Positions 26,050 through 33,852 of a stretch of DNA of 35,231 nt are shown here, one piece after another. Source of the DNA: Phytopseudomonas daroniae. Its GTDB lineage: Bacteria; Pseudomonadota; Gammaproteobacteria; Pseudomonadales; Pseudomonadaceae. The stretch spans positions 1 through 35,231 of the forward strand of contig NZ_QJUI01000033.1 in the NCBI RefSeq assembly GCF_004327285.1. Direction: 5' to 3'. Made by a program: the position numbers and the translations under genes. The notes under the pieces are model-generated. The model was not told the origin of the DNA. It saw only the letters and a program-made list of their open reading frames with translations, and did no database searches. Within the stretch, counting starts at the first letter, position 1. Each line of letters begins with the position of its first letter.

Positions 26050-26514
26050 TCAGCTCAGATCTGGATGAGCCAGCAACTCCAGGGACATCAGCCCGGCGAT
26101 CAGGTCTTCGCCCTCCAACAGTGCCAGGCTGGCCGTATGCATGGGCAATGGCTGCTGTCGATTGCCGTGCACCAGCAGCCCGCCGAGCGCGCCGATGAAG
26201 GGCTGATGCGAAACCAGCAGGATCTCGCTGCCCGCGAGGCGCTGCAGCTTCGCCAGGCTCTCACGTGGGTCACTTTCCGGCGTCAGCCAGGGAACAGTGT
26301 GCAACTCGTTGTTCAACGCCAGGCCATCACGTACCAGAGCAGCTGTCTGCTGAGCACGCACATAGGGGCTGACGAAGATGGCGTCCAGCGAGCGACCACG
26401 CAGGTGCTCGAGCGATTGACGCACTTCGCTCCGACCGTAATCCGTCAGTTCCCGTTCGGCATCACTGCGGGCCTCCGCATGGGCCTGCCCATGTCGCAGC
26501 AACCAGATTTTCAT
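26050..26514 (-). CDS. sixA: phosphohistidine phosphatase SixA
   Basis: The 154-aa protein starts MKIWLLRHGQAH with the RHG motif (His8), followed by ERELTDYGR and later LLVSHQPFIGAL with the second active-site His. Length and motifs match SixA, a small histidine phosphatase that removes phosphate from Hpt-type histidines such as ArcB in E. coli; a role on phosphotransfer proteins in this organism is inference. It lies 10 bp after the DUF4389 gene and shares the gpsA operon. The ATG at 26514 has only a weak site. Confidence 0.92.
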   Translation of the reverse strand: MKIWLLRHGQAHAEARSDAERELTDYGRSEVRQSLEHLRGRSLDAIFVSPYVRAQQTAALVRDGLALNNELHTVPWLTPESDPRESLAKLQRLAGSEILLVSHQPFIGALGGLLVHGNRQQPLPMHTASLALLEGEDLIAGLMSLELLAHPDLS

Positions 26515-26524
26515 ACGTGATGAC

Positions 26525-26863
26525 TCACAGCTTCGGCTCCTCATCCCTTACTGGATGCTCGGCAGGTGGCACACTGTGCGCCATCTCGCCTTGCGGCGGG
26601 CGCGGCGTCGGCCAGTCGGCGAATGGCCAGGGTTTGGACTCGCTGTTGAAGGTACCGAAGCGGCCGATCTGAGCCAGATACTGACTGAGGCTGTCACCAA
26701 ACCCCAGCAGCCCCGCATTTGGCGCGCCGTACACCAGGCGATAGATCAGTTGCAACAGCACGACCCCGGCCAGCAGCAGCTCGGCCAATTGCCAGACCAG
26801 CAGGAACAACAGCATCCAGACGATGCGCAGCCCGATGGGCTCGCCTTTTTGGTGCTCACTCAT
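26525..26863 (-). CDS. DUF4389 family membrane protein
   Basis: The 112-aa protein has one long hydrophobic stretch (about 11-45), possibly two helices, followed by the DUF4389 signature: NAGLLGFGDSLSQYLAQI, then FGTFNSESKPWPFADWP. The tail (about 85-112) is Pro- and Glu-rich and probably disordered. Function is unknown; the family is common beside gpsA and sixA in pseudomonads. The ATG at 26863 has GAGGGG about 8 nt upstream and lies 12 bp after the gpsA stop, so it is almost certainly in the same operon. Confidence 0.85.
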   Translation of the reverse strand: MSEHQKGEPIGLRIVWMLLFLLVWQLAELLLAGVVLLQLIYRLVYGAPNAGLLGFGDSLSQYLAQIGRFGTFNSESKPWPFADWPTPRPPQGEMAHSVPPAEHPVRDEEPKL

Positions 26864-26875
26864 ATTCGGATCCCC

Positions 26876-27898
26876 TCAGAAGCCAGTGGCTGGAATGAAA
26901 TCGACATCGGTCTTCGGTTCTGCGCGCATCAGCGCCTCGATCACCTGATCCAGGGTGCGCCCCTCGAACAGGATCGCATGCAACCCGGCAACCAGTGGCA
27001 TGTATACCTGCAATTCATCGGACTTGGCCTTGAGCACCTTGATGGTGTTCACCCCTTCAGCCACCTCACCGAGGCGCTCGACGGCATCCTCCAGGCTCAG
27101 ACCTTCGCCGAGCGCGAAGCCGACCTGATAGTTGCGGCTTTTCGGCGACGAGCAGGTAACGATCAGATCGCCAACCCCGGCGAGGCCAAGGAAGGTCATG
27201 GGATTGGCCCCCAGGTGCACGGCAAAACGGGTCATTTCCGCCAGCGCACGGGTAATCAGCATGCTCTTGGTGTTCTCACCCATGCCCAGCGCCGCCGCCA
27301 TGCCGGCGATGATGGCGTAGACATTCTTCAGCGCACCACCAAGCTCGACGCCAAAGCGATCGGCACTGGCGTAGACGCGGAAGGTACGACCGTGCAGCGC
27401 TGCCTGAACCTCACGGCACAGGGCTTCGTCTTCACTGGCCACGACCGTGGCGGTCAGCGTGTGAGCGGCAATTTCACGTGCCAGGTTCGGCCCGGACAGA
27501 ACGCCGATTCGCGCCTGAGGGGCGACCTCTTCAAGAATCTGACTCATCAGCTTGAAGGTCTGCGCTTCGATGCCCTTGGTGGTACTGACCAGCATCTTGC
27601 CGGCCAGCAGCGTCGACACCGGCTGCAGCACCTGGCGCAAGGCACTGGATGGCAAAGCCACGAAGGCCAGTGCGCAACTGTTCAGCGCGCCAGGCAGATC
27701 GGTAGTCGGCTCGACAGCATCGAGTACTTTGACGCCCTTCAGGTAACGGGGATTTTCGCGATTGACCCGGATGGCCTCGGCTTGCACGGGGTCGCGCATC
27801 CAGTGCAGAACACGATGACCATTCTGCGCCAGCAGGTTAGCGATAGCGGTACCGAAGCTGCCGCCGCCAAGCACCGCGATAGGTTGCTGTTGAGTCAT
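26876..27898 (-). CDS. gpsA: NAD(P)H-dependent glycerol-3-phosphate dehydrogenase
   Basis: The 340-aa enzyme reduces dihydroxyacetone phosphate to sn-glycerol 3-phosphate, the backbone of phospholipids. It starts MTQQQPIAVLGGGSFGTAIA, a GXGXXG-type dinucleotide site, and shows SGPNLAREI and GGALKNVYAIIAGMAAALG with the catalytic Lys, as in bacterial GpsA. The length matches P. aeruginosa GpsA. It heads the gpsA-DUF4389-sixA operon and is divergent from the TonB receptor operon, with a 187-bp gap. An extended in-frame reading to 28324 covers the receptor gene antisense and was rejected. Confidence 0.96.
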   Translation of the reverse strand: MTQQQPIAVLGGGSFGTAIANLLAQNGHRVLHWMRDPVQAEAIRVNRENPRYLKGVKVLDAVEPTTDLPGALNSCALAFVALPSSALRQVLQPVSTLLAGKMLVSTTKGIEAQTFKLMSQILEEVAPQARIGVLSGPNLAREIAAHTLTATVVASEDEALCREVQAALHGRTFRVYASADRFGVELGGALKNVYAIIAGMAAALGMGENTKSMLITRALAEMTRFAVHLGANPMTFLGLAGVGDLIVTCSSPKSRNYQVGFALGEGLSLEDAVERLGEVAEGVNTIKVLKAKSDELQVYMPLVAGLHAILFEGRTLDQVIEALMRAEPKTDVDFIPATGF

Positions 27899-28085
27899 GA
27901 CCGATCCGTAGTGAGCCTTGTGGCAATGGGGCATTATACGGCTCGCTCGCCCCACGGCCAGCCTTGCGGGTTTGCCACCGCTGCAGACTGGCCTCTGAAC
28001 TAAAATTCGTCTTTTGCCGGCGTATGGCTGGCAACGATTCGCCGCTCGGTTAACATGCACCACACTGCGCGAACAGGGTCGTTGC

Positions 28086-30197
28086 GTGATCACCAAAGCC
28101 TCCCCTCCTCTCAGACTTCTGCTGCTGGCGCTTCTCGCGGCTGGCGACGCCATGGCCGACGATCTGTTCGGCGCAGGCCAGCTCGTTCCCGAGGTGCTGA
28201 CGGCCACGCGTCTGAAGCAATCGCCCGCCGCGGTGCCCGGCAGTGTCACCGTGCTCGACAGCGCCCTGATCAAGGCCAGTGGTGCACGCGACATCACCGA
28301 ATTGCTGCGCCTGGTTCCCGGCATGATGGTCGGCTACCGCAATGGCAATCAGCCGACACTCAACTACCACGGTTCCAGTGCCTCGGAAGCGCGGCGCCTG
28401 CAGGTGATGGTCGACGGTCGCTCGGTGTATCACCCCGGCTTGGCGACCGTCGACTGGTCGGATATTCCAGTGGCTATAGAAGATATCGAGCGCATCGAAG
28501 TATTTCGTGGCCCGAATACCGTGAGCTACGGCGCCAACGCACTGATGGGCGTGGTCAATATCTTTACCCGCCGCCCTGCCGATAGCCTTGGCACCCGGCT
28601 CAAGGTCACCCGGGGTCAGCGCGGGATTTCCGATCACTACGCCAGCCAGGGCAGCGGTTGGGATAATGGCGTCATGCGCCTGTCAATCAGCGGCCAGGAG
28701 GATGACGGCTTCGACCATAACGAATTCGGCGCCCCCTACCGGGACAGCCGCCGACTCGAACGGATCAGCCTTTCCGTCAATCATCAGTTGGATGAGCTCC
28801 AGAGCCTCGACTGGCAACTGGCGGCCAAAGAAGGCAGCAACCAGCGCCCCTATCTCTACGAGCCACTATTCCCAGGCATTGGCCTGGGCGACACCAACTC
28901 GGACATCAAGGCTCGTGACTACGCCGGTTCGCTGCGTTGGAATTTCGACCAGACGGCCAACCACAGCCTGTCGCTACAGAGCTCGATACAACACTGGGAG
29001 CGCCTCGAGCGCTGGCGTGCCTGCGAAGCGGAGATCGCATTCAGCCCTCAGCTCGCCGAGCTGTGGTCGCTCAATCCTGGATACGTCACACGCTTCACCC
29101 GCAATCCGTTTGGCAGCGTGCCCGCTGGCACCCATAAGGAGCAGGCTCTGGCTACACAGATCCAGCAGCAACTGGCCTCAGGTGCGGCCCGCGAAGTCTG
29201 TGGCACTGCCAACCAGAACATCCGCGAAACCCGCTATGACATCGAACTGCAGGACACCCTCAGCCTCTCCGATAACCTGCGCCTGCTCAGCGGCCTGGGT
29301 TACCGTTATGACCAGGCCGACTCGGAAACCTTCTTCGGCGGCCGGCTCAGCAACCAGATCTGGCGGCTGTTCGGCCACCTCGAATGGCAGGTGGACAACC
29401 ATTGGCTGCTGCAAGGCGGTGCCATGCTCGAAGACGACCACCTCACTGGTTCATCGCTGACTCCGCGGCTCGCCCTCAACTACCTGATCACCCCGCGCCA
29501 CGGCCTGCGCGCCGTCTATTCGGAAGCGCTACGTTCGCCCGACATGTACGAGAACAATGCCGACTGGCGCTACCGGATTCGCGGCCTGCAGCCACAGCCA
29601 TTCGGCCAGAACGACGCCTACTACTTCATCAACGCACGTGGGCCGCGCAACCTCGAGCAGGAAGTCATCCGCTCCCATGAACTGGGTTACAACGGCCTGT
29701 TCGCCGAAGCCGGACTCAGCGTCGACGTAAAACTGTTCTACGACGAGATCCACAACATGATCAGCGAACCCTTGCGCGCTGATCGTTTCGCCCCCGACAA
29801 CACCCATCGCATGCGTTTCAGCGGCGCGGAAACCCAACTGGACTGGCAGGTCAGCACTGACGACCGCCTGCGCCTGACCTATGCCTATGTCGACTTCAGC
29901 GCCACCAGCAAAACCGATCGACGCCTCACCGCCCGTAACAGCGGCTCTGCCGGCTGGCTGCGTGACTGGGGGCTGGGCTGGTCGAGTGGCATGTTCTATT
30001 ACGGTGCGGATCGCCTCAACGAACGCCGCTTCGAGCGCGTGGATCTGCGCCTTGCCAAACGCACGGCAATTGGCCGCAGCAATCTGGAAATGGCTGGCGT
30101 GGTGCAGTGGCGTTTGGATGACGAAGCCCTGACCTGGCGCGAGAACAACTACGACAAGCGCCGCCTGTTCTATCTCAGCGCCGATCTCGAGTTCTAG
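28086..30197 (+). CDS. TonB-dependent outer membrane receptor
   Basis: The 703-aa protein has a signal peptide (about 1-22), a TonB-box-like PEVLTATR soon after, a plug domain (about 45-160) with ALMGVVNIFTRRP, and a 22-strand barrel ending LFYLSADLEF with C-terminal Phe for Bam assembly. The substrate is unknown; nothing marks it as a classical siderophore receptor. The start is GTG at 28086, with CAGGG 7 nt upstream, because it begins directly before the hydrophobic signal. It leads an operon with a periplasmic binding protein and a hybrid kinase, so it may feed a signal rather than only import. Confidence 0.9.
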   Translation: MITKASPPLRLLLLALLAAGDAMADDLFGAGQLVPEVLTATRLKQSPAAVPGSVTVLDSALIKASGARDITELLRLVPGMMVGYRNGNQPTLNYHGSSASEARRLQVMVDGRSVYHPGLATVDWSDIPVAIEDIERIEVFRGPNTVSYGANALMGVVNIFTRRPADSLGTRLKVTRGQRGISDHYASQGSGWDNGVMRLSISGQEDDGFDHNEFGAPYRDSRRLERISLSVNHQLDELQSLDWQLAAKEGSNQRPYLYEPLFPGIGLGDTNSDIKARDYAGSLRWNFDQTANHSLSLQSSIQHWERLERWRACEAEIAFSPQLAELWSLNPGYVTRFTRNPFGSVPAGTHKEQALATQIQQQLASGAAREVCGTANQNIRETRYDIELQDTLSLSDNLRLLSGLGYRYDQADSETFFGGRLSNQIWRLFGHLEWQVDNHWLLQGGAMLEDDHLTGSSLTPRLALNYLITPRHGLRAVYSEALRSPDMYENNADWRYRIRGLQPQPFGQNDAYYFINARGPRNLEQEVIRSHELGYNGLFAEAGLSVDVKLFYDEIHNMISEPLRADRFAPDNTHRMRFSGAETQLDWQVSTDDRLRLTYAYVDFSATSKTDRRLTARNSGSAGWLRDWGLGWSSGMFYYGADRLNERRFERVDLRLAKRTAIGRSNLEMAGVVQWRLDDEALTWRENNYDKRRLFYLSADLEF

Positions 30198-31121
30198 ATG
30201 GTCAGCAAGCGTTCGAGAACATGGCTGAGCAGCCGCGCGTGGATGCGCCGCACGCTGCTTCTGCTCTGCCTGCTGCAATCACCGCTGCAGGCGGCGGAGC
30301 TGCTGCTGAGCAGCGCCGGGGATACCAGCATTCTGCGGGGCTTCAGCACGGCGCTGGCGGCGGCGCGACCACAGGATCGCGTGCGCATCGTACCGCTGAA
30401 CGATCTACCACCGTTGAACGAACTGTCGGCAGATACCCGCCTCGTCCTCTTCGGCCAACCGGCACTGGCCTGGCGCCTCAGCTCGCAGGACGGCCCACCG
30501 ACCCTGGTGCTGCAGGTCAACAAGACCCAGGCGCGCGCGACCCTTGGCGACCGCACCCCGGCCAACCTCAGCGTGCTCTGGCAGGATCCCGCACCGCTGC
30601 GCCAACTGCGCCTGGCCAAACATCTGTTGCCGCATATCAGTCGGGTCGGCGTACTGCATGACCAACAGAGCGCGTTTCTGCTCGAAGAGATCCGGCAGGC
30701 CGCTACCAGCCTGGGCCTGGAGGTCGTGTCCGAGGATTGGCCGAGCACTCGCGACAACCGAACCTTGTTGCGCCTGCTGCGCAACAGCGATGTGCTGCTC
30801 GGCGTCGCCGACGACGATCTGTACAACCCGCAAACCGCCAAGAACCTGCTACTGACCAGCTACGGCCAGCAACGCGCCCTGATCGGCCCCAGTGCCGGCT
30901 TCGTGCGTGCCGGTAGCCTGGCCAGCACCTACAGCGACCAGAACGATTGGCTGGAAACGCTGGGCAGCCTGCTTGACCGGTCGCCGCAAAGCTGGCCTCA
31001 CGGCACCTACTCGAGCGCATTCAAAGTGCTCGGCAATCCTCAGGTAGCCCGCGCATTGGCGGTGGATCTGCCCAGCGACGAGGATCTTGCCCAGCACCTA
31101 TCAGAAGGAGAAACACCATGA
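30198..31121 (+). CDS. ABC-type periplasmic substrate-binding-like protein
   Basis: The 307-aa protein has a signal peptide (about 1-32, ending LQAA) and a two-lobe substrate-binding fold resembling the TrpX/BMP-type binding proteins: RLAKHLLPHISRVGVLHDQQSAFLLEEI and NSDVLLGVADDDLYNPQTAKNLLLTSYGQQRALIGPS. No permease or ATPase gene accompanies it, so it is more likely a sensor or scavenging protein than a transporter component. The ATG at 30198 follows the receptor stop with no gap, and its TGA overlaps the kinase ATG, so translation is coupled. A second possible start is Met16. Confidence 0.82.
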   Translation: MVSKRSRTWLSSRAWMRRTLLLLCLLQSPLQAAELLLSSAGDTSILRGFSTALAAARPQDRVRIVPLNDLPPLNELSADTRLVLFGQPALAWRLSSQDGPPTLVLQVNKTQARATLGDRTPANLSVLWQDPAPLRQLRLAKHLLPHISRVGVLHDQQSAFLLEEIRQAATSLGLEVVSEDWPSTRDNRTLLRLLRNSDVLLGVADDDLYNPQTAKNLLLTSYGQQRALIGPSAGFVRAGSLASTYSDQNDWLETLGSLLDRSPQSWPHGTYSSAFKVLGNPQVARALAVDLPSDEDLAQHLSEGETP

Positions 31122-33028
31122 AACTGTGGCGCGGCTGGAACATTCACATCCGCACCCAGCTCATCAGTGTCGGCCCGGCCCTGCTGCTGACGCTCCTGCT
31201 GACTGGGTTTCTGACCTTCAACCGCCTGCAGGATCTGCGAGTAGAGATCAACCACACCGGGCAATTGATCGCCAGCCAACTGGCGCCGGCCACTGAGTAC
31301 GGGGTGATTTCAGGCAACCGCAAGGTGCTGAAGTCACTGCTGAAGGCAACCCTGAAAACACCTCACGTACGCTTCGTCGAAGTGCGCGACCGCGACGACA
31401 ACATCCTGGTCTACCTCGAGCAACCCGAACACCTGCAGACGGGCCACGGTCATATCGACATTTTCCAATCCCCAATCCAGCAGCAGCAGGTCGATCTGGG
31501 TTCCGACTTCATTCAGGAAGGTGCCAACGCACTGGCGCCCCTGACCGGCGACTACCTGGGCCGCGTCGTCGTCGGCATGTCCAGCGAAGCCTTCAATACG
31601 CGCCAGCAGGAAATTCTGCTCAAGGTCGCGTTTCTGGTGTTGTTCGCCCTGCTGCTGACCTTCCTGCTGGCCCGGCGCCTCGCCAGCCGCCTGTCGCAGC
31701 CCCTGAGCGCGATGAGCGATGCCGTAACGGCGATCCAGGGCGGCGACTACCAGACCACACTCCCGGAAGTCGGCGGCGGCGAACTGGTCACCCTCGCGCG
31801 ACATATCAACAACCTCGCCAACGGTCTGAACAACGCCGCCCTGGAACAACAGCAGGCCATGACCCTGCTGATCAAGGCACGTGAGGATTCAGAGCTGGCC
31901 AACCGCGCCAAATCGGATTTTCTGGCGATGATGAGCCACGAGCTACGCACCCCGATGAACGGTGTCCTGGGTATGCTGCAGCTACTGGAAACTACCGACA
32001 TGAATCAGGAGCAACATGAATATGCTGCCCTGGCCACCGAGTCGACCGAACACCTGCTCAAGGTGATCAACGATATTCTCGATTTTTCCCGGATCGAACG
32101 TGGGGCACTGGAACTCGAACTCATCAGCTTCAATTTGTCCGCACTGCTGAAAACGGCACTGCAGGCCTTTCAGCACAGCGCGCAGCAGCGCGGCCTGGCG
32201 CTGCGCCTGGAGCTTGGCGAAGCCCTGCCATCGCTGCAGGTACAGGGCGATCCCACCCGTCTTCGACAGATTCTGGTCAACCTGATCGGCAATGCCCTGA
32301 AATTCACCGAGCATGGCGAGGTGCGGGTCGAGGCCCACTGGCAGGCGCTGGACAATCAAGTGCTGTGGTTTACCTGCCACGTACACGACACCGGCATAGG
32401 TATCAGCAAAGAACGCCTGGAGACCATGTTCGATGCCTTCCAGCAGGCCGACAATTCGATTTCCCGGCGTTACGGTGGCACCGGCCTGGGCTTGCCAATC
32501 GCCCGCACGCTGGCTGAGCGCATGGGTGGCACCCTGAAAGCACAGAGCCAATCGGGCCGCGGTTCCTGCTTTACCCTGGAGATTCCTTTGCCGTTTTCAG
32601 CGCAACAGCCACAATTGCTCCCCGAAGCTTCGACCTCTGAGCCTGCGGTGCAGCAAGCCCACTCAGTACTCCTGGTGGAAGACAACGCGGTCAATCAGAC
32701 GGTAATCGAGGCCATGCTGCGCAGCCTGGGCTATCAAGTCACCCTGGTGGTCGATGGAGCACAGGCCGTTTCAGCGGTACGACAGGGACGATTCGCCGCC
32801 GTGTTGATGGACTGCCGCCTGCCGATCATGGACGGCTACGAGGCCACTCGCCGCATCCGCGAGCTGGGGCAGCAGGGCCAACTGCCGATTATCGCCTTGA
32901 CAGCCAACGCCCTGCAGGGTGACCGCGAGGCCTGCTTGCAGGCTGGAATGAACGATTACCTCGCCAAGCCGTTCAAACGCATGGAACTGCAGGAATTGCT
33001 CGACCGCTGGCTGTCGCCTAGTCATTAG
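31118..33028 (+). CDS. hybrid sensor histidine kinase / response regulator without Hpt domain
   Basis: The 636-aa protein has TM1 (about 13-33), a periplasmic sensor (about 34-165) resembling that of GacS/BarA (SQLAPATEYGVISGN), TM2 (about 168-188), HAMP (about 190-240), HisKA with His274 in MSHELRTPMNGV, a HATPase domain with NALKF and GGTGLGLPIA, and a receiver with Asp565 in LMDCRLPIMDGYE. It lacks an Hpt domain and so must pass phosphate to a separate Hpt protein. In P. aeruginosa the kinase beside fabAB (PA1611) works through HptB and the RetS network. The ATG overlaps the binding-protein stop and has GAAGGAG upstream. Confidence 0.93.
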   Translation: MKLWRGWNIHIRTQLISVGPALLLTLLLTGFLTFNRLQDLRVEINHTGQLIASQLAPATEYGVISGNRKVLKSLLKATLKTPHVRFVEVRDRDDNILVYLEQPEHLQTGHGHIDIFQSPIQQQQVDLGSDFIQEGANALAPLTGDYLGRVVVGMSSEAFNTRQQEILLKVAFLVLFALLLTFLLARRLASRLSQPLSAMSDAVTAIQGGDYQTTLPEVGGGELVTLARHINNLANGLNNAALEQQQAMTLLIKAREDSELANRAKSDFLAMMSHELRTPMNGVLGMLQLLETTDMNQEQHEYAALATESTEHLLKVINDILDFSRIERGALELELISFNLSALLKTALQAFQHSAQQRGLALRLELGEALPSLQVQGDPTRLRQILVNLIGNALKFTEHGEVRVEAHWQALDNQVLWFTCHVHDTGIGISKERLETMFDAFQQADNSISRRYGGTGLGLPIARTLAERMGGTLKAQSQSGRGSCFTLEIPLPFSAQQPQLLPEASTSEPAVQQAHSVLLVEDNAVNQTVIEAMLRSLGYQVTLVVDGAQAVSAVRQGRFAAVLMDCRLPIMDGYEATRRIRELGQQGQLPIIALTANALQGDREACLQAGMNDYLAKPFKRMELQELLDRWLSPSH

Positions 33029-33030
33029 AG

Positions 33031-33102
33031 ATAGGGGCTGCTCCCGTTTAGCGCGAACGCGCCACGCCCTACGGCCTGCGCCGAAACGTCAACAGACCCT
33101 AG
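33031..33102. repeat. short element sharing the ends of the 9617-9885 repeat
   Basis: The right end (33081-33102, gaaacgtcaacagaccctag) matches the right terminus of the 9617-9885 element closely (gaaacggcaacagaccctag there). The left end (33031-33050) is a degenerate inverted copy, about 14 of 20. The sequence ctagtcat occurs just outside the left end (33018-33025) and across the right (33099-33106), a possible 8-bp target duplication. It sits between the kinase stop and the fabA regulatory region. Confidence 0.6.
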
Positions 33103-33181
33103 TCATATCGACGGAAATGTTGCACGCTTGCGGGCTGAAGTGGGCGCCAAAGGAGCATCTGTGACACCATTGGCCACTGCA

Positions 33182-33197
33182 GAGTACAACTGTACTC
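33182..33197. promoter_or_regulatory. palindrome resembling a FabR/DesT operator upstream of fabA
   Basis: gagtacaactgtactc is a perfect palindrome (GAGTAC-AACT-GTACTC) about 130 bp upstream of fabA. It has the AGnGTACA-N2-TGTnC core expected for FabR/DesT-type TetR repressors, which tune unsaturated fatty acid genes to acyl-CoA pools; this assignment is from memory. TATGAC near 33233 could be the -10 of the promoter, with a weak -35. Confidence 0.5.
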
Positions 33198-33324
33198 GCC
33201 ACACTGTGACTTTCACCACAACGCAACAGTCTATGACTAGGCTGCTGGCAGTCGCATTACTCATGCGCAGCCGGCCAGGACGATTTACCCAGCCGAGGCG
33301 CGTGGGGATTATTGAGGAGCTCGC

Positions 33325-33840
33325 ATGACCAAACAAAACGCCTTCACCCAGGAAGATCTGTTGCGCTGCAGCCGCGGCGAACTGTTCGGCCCGGGTAATG
33401 CGCAACTGCCCGCCCCCAACATGTTGATGATCGACCGGATCGTCCACATCAGTGAAACGGGCGGCAAGTACGGCAAGGGCGAGATTGTCGCAGAGCTCGA
33501 TATCAATCCTGATCTGTGGTTCTTCGGCTGCCATTTCGAAGGCGACCCGGTGATGCCTGGCTGCCTGGGCCTCGATGCCATGTGGCAGCTGGTTGGCTTC
33601 TTCCTCGGCTGGCAGGGCAACCCTGGCCGTGGTCGTGCCCTGGGTTCGGGCGAAGTGAAATTCTTCGGCCAGGTTCTGCCCACCGCCAAGAAAGTCACCT
33701 ACAACATTCATATCAAACGCACCATTACCCGCTCGCTGATCCTGGCAATCGCCGATGGCAGCGTGAGTGTCGATGGTCGCGAGATCTACAGTGCCGAAAG
33801 CCTGCGCGTCGGCCTGTTCACTTCCACCGACAGTTTCTAA
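33325..33840 (+). CDS. fabA: 3-hydroxyacyl-ACP dehydratase/isomerase FabA
   Basis: The 171-aa enzyme dehydrates 3-hydroxydecanoyl-ACP and isomerises the trans-2 to the cis-3 decenoyl product, the branch point of unsaturated fatty acid synthesis. His70 (WFFGCHFEGDPVMPG) and Asp84 (LGLDAMWQL) are exactly where the E. coli active-site pair sits. The ATG at 33325 has GAGGAG 5 nt upstream. It is 12 bp from fabB and forms the standard fabAB operon. A FabR/DesT-like site lies upstream. Full length with no odd features. Confidence 0.98.
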   Translation: MTKQNAFTQEDLLRCSRGELFGPGNAQLPAPNMLMIDRIVHISETGGKYGKGEIVAELDINPDLWFFGCHFEGDPVMPGCLGLDAMWQLVGFFLGWQGNPGRGRALGSGEVKFFGQVLPTAKKVTYNIHIKRTITRSLILAIADGSVSVDGREIYSAESLRVGLFTSTDSF

Positions 33841-33852
33841 AGGATCCTTTCC

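Noticed and set aside
26555..28003. 482-codon open frame on the plus strand opposite gpsA and the DUF4389 gene
   Set aside because: It is antisense to two well-supported genes and has the Gln/His/Arg-rich composition typical of shadow frames in GC-rich DNA.
28014..28085. Extended start (TTG 28014) for the TonB receptor
   Set aside because: The added 24 residues precede the signal peptide and would disrupt it; GTG at 28086 starts right before the hydrophobic region.
33161..33328. 55-codon GTG ORF with an AAAGGAG site whose stop overlaps the fabA start (ATGA)
   Set aside because: It looks like a leader ORF, but its codon use (AGG, TCT, ACA, ACT) is unlike the surrounding genes, and the FabR/DesT-like palindrome lies inside it, which fits a promoter region better.
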